Assembly (NCBI GenBank): GCA_036555065.1 | Contig: DATBLZ010000060.1 | Coordinates: forward strand, 1 to 8,431 | Reading direction: 5' to 3' | DNA: 8,431 nt | Origin: DATBLZ01 sp036555065 | Lineage (GTDB): Bacteria; Pseudomonadota; Gammaproteobacteria; Steroidobacterales; Rariloculaceae | Part shown: piece after piece, positions 1 through 6,845 of the stretch | Numbering within the stretch: position 1 is the first letter of the stretch | Layout of the letters: each line of letters opens with the position of its first letter | The notes under the pieces: model-generated | What the model was told of the DNA's origin: nothing | The model's input: only the letters and a program-made list of their open reading frames with translations | Databases searched by the model: none | Made by a program: the position numbers and the translations under genes

Positions 1-57
1 CACGGCGCCTGCCTTCCAGAAGAATCGGCGGCGCGTCGAAACGGTGCTCTTCGTCAT
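1..57 (-). CDS. Start of a Tat-exported protein (partial)
   Basis: Only the first 19 codons are in the window; the gene continues past base 1. The visible peptide is MTKSTVSTRRRFFWKAGAV. It contains TRRRFFWK, a close match to the twin-arginine motif (S/T-R-R-x-F-L-K), followed by the start of a hydrophobic stretch, so the protein is probably exported folded by the Tat system, often with a cofactor. A GAGGAG ribosome binding site (bases 71-66) lies 8 nt before the ATG and overlaps the TGA stop of the upstream MoaF-like gene. The two genes are therefore very likely co-transcribed and may be translationally coupled. Function cannot be told from this fragment. Confidence 0.7.
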   Translation of the reverse strand, partial: MTKSTVSTRRRFFWKAGAV

Positions 58-69
58 GGCTCGCGCTCC

Positions 70-1815
70 TCAGGCTCGCAGCCGATAGTACTTGTTGACG
101 TCGAAGCGGCCGGCATGGCGCGCGTGCGCGCCCATCGCGGACAGGCGCAAGCCGTCGCGGCCGCAGTGATAGCCGATGCCGCAGTCGTGCATCGTGCGCA
201 GGTTCACGAGGATAGTCCCGAGCGTGCCGTTGCAGGCTTCCTCGAGCCAGTAGGCAAGGTAGAGGCCGTCGCGGATCTTCACGTACGACGCCGGCCCGCT
301 CCACTCCATGCCGCCCGCGCCGCTCTCGCCGAAGATGATCCATGAAAGCGAGTGCGGCGTCGTATAGAGATGCATCGAGGTCAGCCCCGGCGAATAGTTC
401 CATGTGATCGCGCGGCCGACGAGCTCGTTGGTGAACTGGTGCCGTCGATACTTCGGCGGGGTGGTTCCTTCGATCTCGATGACGCCGAACAGCGTGTCGG
501 CCGCCGCTTCATTCGCGATATAGGGCGTGCCGATCGTGCCGTGAATCAACGTGGCAAGGCCTTGCTCGAAGTCGGCTACGATCTTGTAGCAATCGTGGCT
601 CGGGGCACCCGTGAGTAGATGCCCGAACATGATGACGCCCGGCGCCGATTCCCACGACTCGTAGCGCTCCTCGTGCCACGCGCTCTCGCCCGCGTGGCGC
701 CAGCGCAGCGTCTGCACTTCATCGAATCGATACTCGACGACCGGGCCTTTGTCGAAGCGCAGCGTCAACGCCTTGCCCACGAGGAATTCGCTGATCGGGC
801 TCTTGTTACCCGCCATCGCGCTCGCGCCGGCGAAGGCTGCCGTCGTCGTCAACGCATCGACCTCGGCCTTGGTCATCTGCCAATTGTTGCGCATCGGCCG
901 GTACACGCGCCGCGCACCTTTTTCCGGCGGCGTCGCGGCAGGCGGGGCGGAGCCGGCGGTAACGGCCGCCACAGGCGCGATCGTATCGCCGACGTCGCCG
1001 AACTTCTCGAACTGGGCGATCTGCCCGAGCCACTCGCCGCTGCCCCTGAATGCGTAATATTCGAGCGCGTCGCTCGCGTCGAAGCCGAGCCGCACGCCGA
1101 TCTGCTCGGCGCGGTTCACGTCGAGCACGTAGAGCGTCATGATTCCCGAGAATTCGCACTCGGTGCGCGAGTAGATATAGAGCTCGTCGTTGATCTTCAC
1201 GTAGTCCGACGGAGCGCAGAAGCCGAGCTCGCCGCCCAAGCGCGAGAGCTCGACGAAATTCGAATAGAACGTGGACGGATAGAACTCGAGCGTCTCGACA
1301 CCCGAATCCTGCTTCCAATAGAAGCCCTTCCCTTCGATGCGATTCGTGCGGCCGTGGCGCACCTGCGGCGCGGGCTTGCCGGCTTCCGCGACGTAGCCGA
1401 AATAGACCTCGCGTTGCACCTCGCGTTTGTCGTCGAACCCGCTGAACCAGACCTCGAACACGGTCGCCAAGCGCGTGTTGCCGTCGATGACGACGTGGTA
1501 GCCGCGCTGCGTGCCGGGCACCAGGTGCGACAGCAACGTCACGTGGTCGAGCGTCAACGCACCGTAGCCGGCATCGACGGCCCTGCCGCCGCCCTCGGCC
1601 ATCGAGAGTCTTTTGTCGCTGCCGAACCTATAGCTCAATGTGGGTCCGTTGTCGGTCACGATCTCGAGCGATTTGCCGGCTAGCTCACTCGACAGCGGCG
1701 ATGCGCTCGTGGGACCGGCGGCGGCTGCGACGAGCTTGTCGGCGATCTGCCCCTCGGTGAGCTTCGTGTACGCGATGCGGTGCATCTGCGCTTGCGGATA
1801 TCTCGTCTCTTGCAC
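70..1815 (-). CDS. Tandem-duplicated MoaF-like protein
   Basis: A 581-residue protein resembling MoaF (Pfam-type MoaF N- and C-terminal domains, thought to adopt a calycin/lipocalin-like barrel). The name comes from the monoamine regulon of enterobacteria; a biochemical role is not firmly established and the protein should not be assumed to make molybdenum cofactor. A usual MoaF is roughly half this length. Here there are two copies, about residues 45-270 and 345-570, joined by an Ala/Pro-rich linker (about 278-300). Paired segments include GKSLEIVTDNGPTLSYRF (47-64) with GKALTLRFDKGPVVEYRF (347-364), and SDYVKINDELYIY (203-215) with ASYVKIRDGLYLAY (509-522). Each half again contains two barrel-like units starting near a GK/GR (about 47, 162, 347, 467). 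There is no signal peptide, so it is probably cytoplasmic. The start is GTG at 1815, with GGGGGA 7 nt upstream; an internal ATG at codon 11 is the alternative. The gene leads an operon with the Tat-leader gene. The family call is from recognition of the C-terminal half and is fairly secure; the function is unknown. Confidence 0.78.
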   Translation of the reverse strand: MQETRYPQAQMHRIAYTKLTEGQIADKLVAAAAGPTSASPLSSELAGKSLEIVTDNGPTLSYRFGSDKRLSMAEGGGRAVDAGYGALTLDHVTLLSHLVPGTQRGYHVVIDGNTRLATVFEVWFSGFDDKREVQREVYFGYVAEAGKPAPQVRHGRTNRIEGKGFYWKQDSGVETLEFYPSTFYSNFVELSRLGGELGFCAPSDYVKINDELYIYSRTECEFSGIMTLYVLDVNRAEQIGVRLGFDASDALEYYAFRGSGEWLGQIAQFEKFGDVGDTIAPVAAVTAGSAPPAATPPEKGARRVYRPMRNNWQMTKAEVDALTTTAAFAGASAMAGNKSPISEFLVGKALTLRFDKGPVVEYRFDEVQTLRWRHAGESAWHEERYESWESAPGVIMFGHLLTGAPSHDCYKIVADFEQGLATLIHGTIGTPYIANEAAADTLFGVIEIEGTTPPKYRRHQFTNELVGRAITWNYSPGLTSMHLYTTPHSLSWIIFGESGAGGMEWSGPASYVKIRDGLYLAYWLEEACNGTLGTILVNLRTMHDCGIGYHCGRDGLRLSAMGAHARHAGRFDVNKYYRLRA

Positions 1816-1876
1816 GCCTTCGTCCCCCGGTTCGCAGTTCAGCGGAATGGTAACCGCAGACGCGGAGCCGCACCAG

Positions 1877-1904
1877 TTGGCGTCGACACGAAGAGTGACT
1901 TAAT
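1877..1904 (+). promoter_or_regulatory. Weak candidate promoter in divergent spacer
   Basis: The 124-nt spacer between the divergent MoaF-like and methyltransferase genes must hold promoters for both. The best plus-strand candidate is TTGGCG (1877-1882), a 16-nt gap, then CTTAAT (1899-1904), each matching the sigma-70 hexamers at about four of six positions. Transcription would begin near 1911 and leave a leader of about 30 nt before the ATG at 1940. I found no convincing minus-strand promoter. A 10-base palindrome, TTCGGCCGAA, lies at 1930-1939 just before the start codon; it could be an operator or chance. Confidence 0.22.
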
Positions 1905-1939
1905 CCGCACGAACACGATCGCGCAGGGCTTCGGCCGAA

Positions 1940-2770
1940 ATGTGCGATGATGCGGGCGCCATGGCAGACGACGTGCGCGCTCTCTACATTGACCTCGTCA
2001 AGAAGAGCCTGACTTGCTCGCTGTATGAGGGGTATGACGGCACCATTTTCAAACCTCGCCGTGGCTGGCGCCGGGCGCTCGTCAAGCGCCTCATTCCCGA
2101 CGACGTCCGCCTGATTCGGCGCGTGCCCGACGAAAAGAATCGCGTCGAAGGAAGAGACTGGCCGGCGCTCGCGCTGACGATGGTCGGCGTCAAGAGGCTC
2201 GACAACCTCCAACTCTGCGTCGAGACGGTCCTCAAGGACGGCGTTCCGGGCGACTTCATCGAGACGGGCATCTGGCGCGGCGGGGCGGTGATCCTCATGA
2301 GAGCGATCCTCAAGGCGCACGGCGTCACGGACCGCATTGTCTTCGCGGCGGATTCGTTCGAAGGACTCCCCAAACCCGATGCCGCCAAGTACCCCGCGGA
2401 TTCGGGCGATCGTCACTGGACCTATGACGAGCTCGCGGTATCGCTCGAACAGGTCACCGCGAATGTGGCCCGGTACGGGCTCCTCGACGACCAGGTGCGA
2501 TTCCTGAAGGGCTGGTTCAAAGACACGCTGCCGCGCGCCCCGATCGAGCGGCTCGCCGTCGCACGCTTGGACGGCGATATGTACCAGAGCACCATGGACG
2601 CGATAGAGGTGCTGTACCCGAAGCTGCAGTCCGGCGGGTTCCTGATCGTCGACGACTATGGCGCCGTCGAGGGATGCAAGCGCGCGATCGAGGATTACCG
2701 CCGGCGATCCGGCATCACCGAGCCGATCGTTCCGATCGATTGGGGCGGCGTTTACTGGCGCAAACGCTGA
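1940..2770 (+). CDS. TylF/MycF-family SAM-dependent O-methyltransferase
   Basis: A 276-residue class I methyltransferase of the macrocin-O-methyltransferase (TylF/MycF) family, which in characterised members moves a methyl group from S-adenosylmethionine to a sugar hydroxyl using Mg2+. Visible features are the SAM-binding loop GDFIETGIWRGG (104-115), ADSFEGLPKPD (137-147) after the second strand, RLDGDMYQS (209-217) carrying acidic metal-ligand candidates, and the strand FLIVDDYGAVEGC (234-246) with the paired Asp expected to help bind Mg2+. Length is normal for the family and no key segment is missing. There is no signal peptide, so it is cytoplasmic. The first ATG (1940) has only a weak AGGG about 11 nt upstream; the in-frame ATG at 1961 (codon 8) is an equally possible start. 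No glycosyltransferase or polyketide genes lie nearby, so it may act on a surface glycan, lipid or small molecule rather than a macrolide. Family assignment is secure; the substrate is unknown. Confidence 0.9.
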   Translation: MCDDAGAMADDVRALYIDLVKKSLTCSLYEGYDGTIFKPRRGWRRALVKRLIPDDVRLIRRVPDEKNRVEGRDWPALALTMVGVKRLDNLQLCVETVLKDGVPGDFIETGIWRGGAVILMRAILKAHGVTDRIVFAADSFEGLPKPDAAKYPADSGDRHWTYDELAVSLEQVTANVARYGLLDDQVRFLKGWFKDTLPRAPIERLAVARLDGDMYQSTMDAIEVLYPKLQSGGFLIVDDYGAVEGCKRAIEDYRRRSGITEPIVPIDWGGVYWRKR

Positions 2771-2832
2771 CGCCGGGACGACGCGCTACTCCTTCCAACC
2801 TTCCGGCAGCACACTGAGCGACGCCCACGGTA

Positions 2833-2838
2833 TATAAT
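2833..2838 (+). promoter_or_regulatory. Perfect -10 box before GFA-like gene
   Basis: A perfect TATAAT stands out in this GC-rich sequence, inside the 142-nt spacer after the methyltransferase gene. Transcription would begin near 2845 and give a leader of about 68 nt before the ATG at 2913. No good TTGACA-like -35 element is visible 15-18 nt upstream, and the bases just before the hexamer (GTA) do not make an extended -10. It may need an activator or be a weak promoter. It would drive the GFA-like gene and the overlapping PQQ dehydrogenase. Confidence 0.4.
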
Positions 2839-2912
2839 TCGCGCCGTTGGTGCGTCACGCGTCGGCCCTTTCGACAGAACCTCATCTCAAACAAAAACGA
2901 AGGTAACGAGCC

Positions 2913-3350
2913 ATGGCCCATAAACATTCCGGTGGATGCGATCACGTTCACACTCATTCGGATGCCGCTCCGATAGACAATCACACCTGCCACTGCTCCG
3001 TTTGTAAGCGGGTCACTGGGCAGCCAACGACTCACGTCGTCTTCTTCAAGCACGGCGATCTCAAAGTCGACAACCTCGGCGGCCTCAAGCGGCAACCGTT
3101 CAACGATCAGAATCCCAATGGGCCGCTCGAGCTGTGTCTATGCAAGACTTGCGGCAAGCCGATCATGCTCGACGACAAACAGAAGCGCATCCGCGTGATC
3201 GTGCCGAATCTCATGGGCTACGACGCGAAGAAGCTGCCCGCGACTTACCACGCGTTCTTCGATCCGGCGAAGGGCGTAAAAAAACCGACCGATGGGCGCC
3301 CAGTCTATGAGGGTCTGCGTCCCGATTTCGTTTGGCCCGCGTCCGCCTGA
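2913..3350 (+). CDS. GFA/Mss4-like Cys-rich protein, His-rich N-terminus
   Basis: A 145-residue protein resembling the GFA/CENP-V (Mss4-like fold) family of small zinc-binding proteins, named after an enzyme proposed to speed addition of formaldehyde to glutathione; most members have no proven activity. Visible zinc ligands are C26-H-C28-xx-C31 followed by KRVTGQ, matching the family's CHCxxCRRxxG motif, and a second cluster C75-L-C77-xx-C80-G. The canonical first CxCG motif at the N-terminus is not intact; in its place is a His-rich stretch with one Cys (C9, H11, H13, H15). The ATG at 2913 has AAGG about 9-10 nt upstream. The end overlaps the following PQQ dehydrogenase frame by 19 nt, suggesting co-transcription. 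Its base composition looks less GC-rich than its neighbours, with several AT-ending codons and an A7 run at 3278-3284. The family is likely; the function is open. Confidence 0.72.
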   Translation: MAHKHSGGCDHVHTHSDAAPIDNHTCHCSVCKRVTGQPTTHVVFFKHGDLKVDNLGGLKRQPFNDQNPNGPLELCLCKTCGKPIMLDDKQKRIRVIVPNLMGYDAKKLPATYHAFFDPAKGVKKPTDGRPVYEGLRPDFVWPASA

Positions 3351-4675
3351 AGCGCGTCGGCGGTAGTACGGCGTTGGCGCGCTCGCGAATTGCCTGGGCC
3401 GCTTGCGCGGCATTGCTCGTGGTTGGGGCGAGCCTGCCGGCTCGCTCCCAAGACACGCAAGTCGCGCCGGCTGCCCCGATCACCCCCGCGTCGCCGGCCG
3501 CTCCCCCAGTTGCGCCGCGTGCCGGCGGCCGCCCCGCGCCGACGCCGCTCGGCGACGGGCCCTGGGACCTCGTGACCGAGGAGCAACCGATCCACGTCAC
3601 GGTCGTGACCAAGGGGCTCGATCACCCGTGGGGCATGGCGTTCCTGCCGAACCGCGACATGCTCGTGACCGAACGGCCCGGCCGCCTGCGCGTGGTCCGC
3701 GACGGTGAGCTCGATCCAGCGCCGATCGGCGGGTTGCCGCCGATTCGCGCTGCGGTCATCGGCGGCTTGCTCGATATCGCCCTCCACCCTGATTTCGCGG
3801 AGAACCGGCTCGTCTACTTCTCGTACTCGAAGCCCGATGCGAGCGAGCCGAGCCTCGCAACGACGGCAGTCGCGCGTGCGCGTTGGGACGGCGGGTCGGC
3901 GCTGTCCGACGTCGAAGACATCTTCGTCGCCGACAGCTGGTACAGCCCGGCGATGGCCGGCGAGAACAACCGTTGCTGCGGGCAAGGTCCCGCCGATGGC
4001 AGCTACGGATCGCGCATCGTGTTCGACTCGGCCGGCTTCCTCTACGTGACGATCGGCGATCGCAATTGGGGAGAGAAAGCCCAGGATCCGTCGTCGCACT
4101 TGGGGAAAATCGTGCGCATCCGCGACGACGGAACCGTGCCCGAGGACAATCCGTTCGTCGGGAGGGAGGGCTACAAGCCCGATCTCTACACGATCGGCCA
4201 CCGCAACCCGCTCGGCCTCACGATTCATCCCCGGACGGGCGAGCTCTGGGAGACGGAGTTCGGCCCGCGCGGCGGCGATGAGCTCAATCGCATCGAAGCC
4301 GGCCAGAATTACGGCTGGATTCTCGTTACGGAAGGCGCGCACTACAACGGCGACCCCACGGCGCTCGGCAAGAACGGAGCCCCCGGCATGACGGATCCCG
4401 TGCTGTTCTGGGTGCCGTCGATCAATCCGGGCAATCTGGCGTTCTACAATGGCCGGCGCTTACGGGCGTGGCGCGGCGACATGCTCATGGCGGCCATGTC
4501 GCGCAACCTGCTGCGCGTGCGTTTCGACTCGGCCGGCAAGCCTGTGCACCAAGAGCGCATGTTGACCGAGCTCGGGCAGCGGCTGCGCGATGTGCGCGTC
4601 GGCCCCGACGGCCTCGTCTACGTGCTCACCGACGAAACCGCCGGTGCAATGCTGCGCATCGAGCCTGCGAACTGA
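3332..4675 (+). CDS. Exported PQQ-dependent sugar dehydrogenase (GSDH family)
   Basis: A 447-residue six-bladed beta-propeller of the soluble glucose/aldose dehydrogenase family (relatives: Acinetobacter s-GDH and E. coli YliI), which oxidise sugars in the periplasm with pyrroloquinoline quinone. In order: a signal peptide (hydrophobic about 20-35, ending near PARSQ), a Pro/Ala-rich linker (about 44-75), DHPWGMAFLPN (97-107), GGLLDIALHPDF (144-155), GSRIVFDSAGFLYVTIGDR (226-244), LGKIVRIRDDG (257-267), GHRNP (289-293, holding the PQQ-contacting Arg of s-GDH), GPRGGDELN (311-319) and NYGW (326-329). The position of the s-GDH catalytic His144, just before GSR, is Ser224, next to an unusual loop with adjacent cysteines C215-C216. 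Activity is therefore uncertain. The first in-frame start, TTG at 3332, lies inside the preceding gene and has no clear ribosome binding site. TTG at 3374 would give a shorter, textbook signal peptide (MARSRIAW...) and may be the true start. Confidence 0.88.
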   Translation: MARVRLKRVGGSTALARSRIAWAACAALLVVGASLPARSQDTQVAPAAPITPASPAAPPVAPRAGGRPAPTPLGDGPWDLVTEEQPIHVTVVTKGLDHPWGMAFLPNRDMLVTERPGRLRVVRDGELDPAPIGGLPPIRAAVIGGLLDIALHPDFAENRLVYFSYSKPDASEPSLATTAVARARWDGGSALSDVEDIFVADSWYSPAMAGENNRCCGQGPADGSYGSRIVFDSAGFLYVTIGDRNWGEKAQDPSSHLGKIVRIRDDGTVPEDNPFVGREGYKPDLYTIGHRNPLGLTIHPRTGELWETEFGPRGGDELNRIEAGQNYGWILVTEGAHYNGDPTALGKNGAPGMTDPVLFWVPSINPGNLAFYNGRRLRAWRGDMLMAAMSRNLLRVRFDSAGKPVHQERMLTELGQRLRDVRVGPDGLVYVLTDETAGAMLRIEPAN

Positions 4676-4677
4676 TT

Positions 4678-4733
4678 TGTGGGAGCGGCTGCGCGCGCGA
4701 CTCTTTGGAATCGCGGCTAAAGCCGCTCCCACA
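4678..4733. repeat. Inverted pair of REP-like units, possible two-way terminator
   Basis: TGTGGGAGCGGCT (4678-4690) is matched exactly by its reverse complement AGCCGCTCCCACA (4721-4733). An inner stem CGCGA/TCGCG (4696-4700 with 4711-4715) leaves a 10-base loop. The right unit also contains the small palindrome GCGGCTAAAGCCGC (4713-4726), the usual core of GGGAGCGGCTTTAGCCGC-type REP elements; the left unit's core is degenerate. The pair starts 2 nt after the stop of the sugar dehydrogenase gene and covers the final codons of the opposing alcohol dehydrogenase gene. A hairpin at a convergent junction could end or protect transcripts from both sides. There is no U-tract, so classic intrinsic termination is doubtful. 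Confidence 0.75.
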
Positions 4734-6825
4734 CGTAGGCACTCACGTCCCTGATCTCGTCGGCCGTCAATGCCGCGCTGAAGGCCGGCATCGTGTTGCG
4801 GCCGCTTTGGATCGTTTCAACGGTCGCCGCGAGATCGGTGATGGCATCGAGCGGCGCGCCGGTCCCATGCCCGCCCTTGCCGTCCTCGCCATGGCAAAGC
4901 ACGCAACTGCGCGCGTAGACGCGTTGCCCGTTCGCAAGATCGGCCGACGCGACAAACGCTTCCGGGTCCGCCGCTGCGGCCGCAGCTGAATTCGCGGGTG
5001 TCGTACCTTCGGGCACGGGCACGGAGCGCGGCGCGGGCGTGCCGGGCTCCGCGGGCGGCAACGTGCCGTCGAGCCCGAAGAGCCAAACGCTGTCGCCGCG
5101 CGCCGACCCGACCAGCGCGTTGCCGGCCGAGTACGCGATCACGTACTGCCTGCCTTCGTGGAGCACGGTGCTCACGGGCGCGTTCATTCCGGCGCCCGTC
5201 TGAAACTCCCAGAGCTGCTTTCCGGTGCGGGAATCGAGGGCCGTCAAGCGGCCGTCGTTGCGGCCGACGAAGACGAGCCCGCCGGCCGTCGCGATCGAGC
5301 CGCTGTAGCACTGCTCCGGCCAACGATAGCGCCAGGCGAGCTCGTTCGTCGTCATGTCGACGGCGGCGAAGATGCCCGTGCGCGGCAGCCGCGTGTATCC
5401 CGTGTTGCCGCCCGTGTAACGTTCGCCCTGCCGGGGCGGCTCGAGGTTCGGGTTGCCGCCGCCCGTGAAGTTGCCGACGACGGACGATGCGCAAACGAAA
5501 AGCGTCTGCTGGACCGGATCGTACGAGCTCGGCGGCCAGTTTGCGCCGCCCCAGATGCTCGGCTTCACGATCACGGGGTTCTCGCCGACGAACGGCGTGA
5601 AGATGCGGCCCTCGTTGACGACGTCGAATCCTTCGGGCGCGATCTCGACCATTTGCGGCACGACGGCGTCGCCGCGCGGGAACGGTTGCGTCGCCGCAGT
5701 CGCTTGGCGCGGCTCCTGCGGCACGGGGCGCTCGTCGATGCCGACGATCGGCTCCCCCGTCTCACGATCGAGGATGTAGGCCCAGCCCGTCTTGCCGACC
5801 TCGACGATCGCCTTGCGCGTACGCCCATCGATCTTGAGATCCATGAGCACGACGGGATTGCTCGCATCGTAGTCCCAGATGTCGTGATGGACCTGTTGGA
5901 AGTGCCAACGATACTCGCCGGTCGCGGCTTCGATCGCGACAATCGAGACGGCGAACAGATTGTCGCCGGAACGCACCGCGCCGTTGTAGTCAGGGCCTGC
6001 GTTGCCGGTCGAAAAGTAGATGAGTCCGAGCTCGGGATCGACGGCTGGCGTTTGCCAGACGGACGCGCCGCCGTACCTCCACGCATCGTTGTCGTGCGGC
6101 CAGGTTTCGTGACCGGGCTCGCCGGGCCCCGGAATCGTGTAGAACGTCCAGAGCAGCTCGCCGTCATCCGCGTCGTACGCTTTGACGCGCCCGCGCGTGC
6201 CGCGATCGGCGCCGGCGAACCCCGTGATCACCATGCCGTCGTAGTAGAGCGGCGCGCTCGTGATCGAAAAATTCTCTTCCCACCGCTCGGCCTGAACCGA
6301 CCACACGAGCTTGCCGGTCGCGCGGTCGAGCGCCTCGAGCCGCCCGTCGAGTCGGCCGACGAAAACCCGGCCCTCGCTGACGGCCACGCCGCGGTTCGTC
6401 CAGCCACAACACACCGAAGTGATGTTCTGGTCGAGATTCGCCGTGTACTGCCAGAGTATTTCGCCGGTCTCGAGCGAAATCGCGAACACGTCGTCAGCGC
6501 CCGTGCTCACGTAAATCGTGCCGTCGTAGACGATCGGTTGCGCCTCGCCCGAGTATTGCGTTCCCGTTCCCGAGCCGCGCAGCCGCACGCGCCAAACGCC
6601 TTTGAGACGGGCGACGTTGTCGCGGTCGATTTCAGCGAGCGACGAATAGCGTTGGTTGTAGACGTTGCCGCCGTTCGTCGCCCAGTTCACGGTAGGCGCC
6701 GCGATCAACGCTGCCGCGGAAAAATCGCGCGGCGCTGGAGTGCCGCCGGTTTGGCCGAAACACGGTGCCGCAATCAGCGCAGCGAGCACGCAAATGCACT
6801 GCTGTCGGCGCGCGGAGCTACGCAT
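4717..6825 (-). CDS. PQQ alcohol dehydrogenase with cytochrome c domain
   Basis: A 702-residue periplasmic quinohemoprotein of the methanol/ethanol dehydrogenase family. It oxidises an alcohol using PQQ and passes electrons to its own C-terminal heme. A signal peptide (about 1-24) is followed by an eight-bladed propeller. Key sites are the adjacent cysteines in TSVCCGWTNRG (136-146), which form the ring over PQQ in this family; D207 in GADRGTRG where methanol dehydrogenases have the metal-binding Glu; N275 in GNAGP; and HHDIWDYDASNP (313-324), with catalytic Asp D318 and a second Asp at D320, the position that marks lanthanide-dependent enzymes. The cytochrome domain has CVLCH (641-645) and the likely axial Met in TMPAF (M679), after an Ala/Pro-rich linker (about 590-622). 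The start is the ATG at 6825: it has GGGGGAG 7 nt upstream and begins the signal peptide, while the frame upstream of it only overlaps the cupin gene. The last codons and the TAG stop lie in a REP-like unit. It sits 20 nt after the cupin gene, probably in one operon. The substrate is unknown. Confidence 0.92.
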   Translation of the reverse strand: MRSSARRQQCICVLAALIAAPCFGQTGGTPAPRDFSAAALIAAPTVNWATNGGNVYNQRYSSLAEIDRDNVARLKGVWRVRLRGSGTGTQYSGEAQPIVYDGTIYVSTGADDVFAISLETGEILWQYTANLDQNITSVCCGWTNRGVAVSEGRVFVGRLDGRLEALDRATGKLVWSVQAERWEENFSITSAPLYYDGMVITGFAGADRGTRGRVKAYDADDGELLWTFYTIPGPGEPGHETWPHDNDAWRYGGASVWQTPAVDPELGLIYFSTGNAGPDYNGAVRSGDNLFAVSIVAIEAATGEYRWHFQQVHHDIWDYDASNPVVLMDLKIDGRTRKAIVEVGKTGWAYILDRETGEPIVGIDERPVPQEPRQATAATQPFPRGDAVVPQMVEIAPEGFDVVNEGRIFTPFVGENPVIVKPSIWGGANWPPSSYDPVQQTLFVCASSVVGNFTGGGNPNLEPPRQGERYTGGNTGYTRLPRTGIFAAVDMTTNELAWRYRWPEQCYSGSIATAGGLVFVGRNDGRLTALDSRTGKQLWEFQTGAGMNAPVSTVLHEGRQYVIAYSAGNALVGSARGDSVWLFGLDGTLPPAEPGTPAPRSVPVPEGTTPANSAAAAAADPEAFVASADLANGQRVYARSCVLCHGEDGKGGHGTGAPLDAITDLAATVETIQSGRNTMPAFSAALTADEIRDVSAYVWERL

Positions 6826-6832
6826 GATTTCG

Positions 6833-6839
6833 CTCCCCC
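6833..6839 (-). promoter_or_regulatory. Ribosome binding site fixing the dehydrogenase start
   Basis: On the minus strand GGGGGAG lies 7 nt before the ATG at 6825, within the 20-nt gap after the cupin stop codon. It supports this ATG over an upstream extension of the same open frame, which would run backwards through the cupin gene. Confidence 0.7.
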
Positions 6840-6845
6840 GGAGCC

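Noticed and set aside
1930..1939. TTCGGCCGAA palindrome before the methyltransferase start.
   Set aside because: Short, GC-rich and found once; there is no adjacent regulator gene to suggest an operator.
2771..2832. Search for a terminator after the methyltransferase gene.
   Set aside because: No stem-loop followed by a T-rich run is visible, so read-through into the GFA-like gene cannot be excluded.
3278..3310. A7 run at 3278-3284 near the end of the GFA-like gene, as a -1 slippage site that would shift reading into the frame of the overlapping PQQ dehydrogenase.
   Set aside because: The -1 frame meets a TGA at 3308-3310 before the dehydrogenase frame opens, so slippage would give only a short altered tail, not a fusion.
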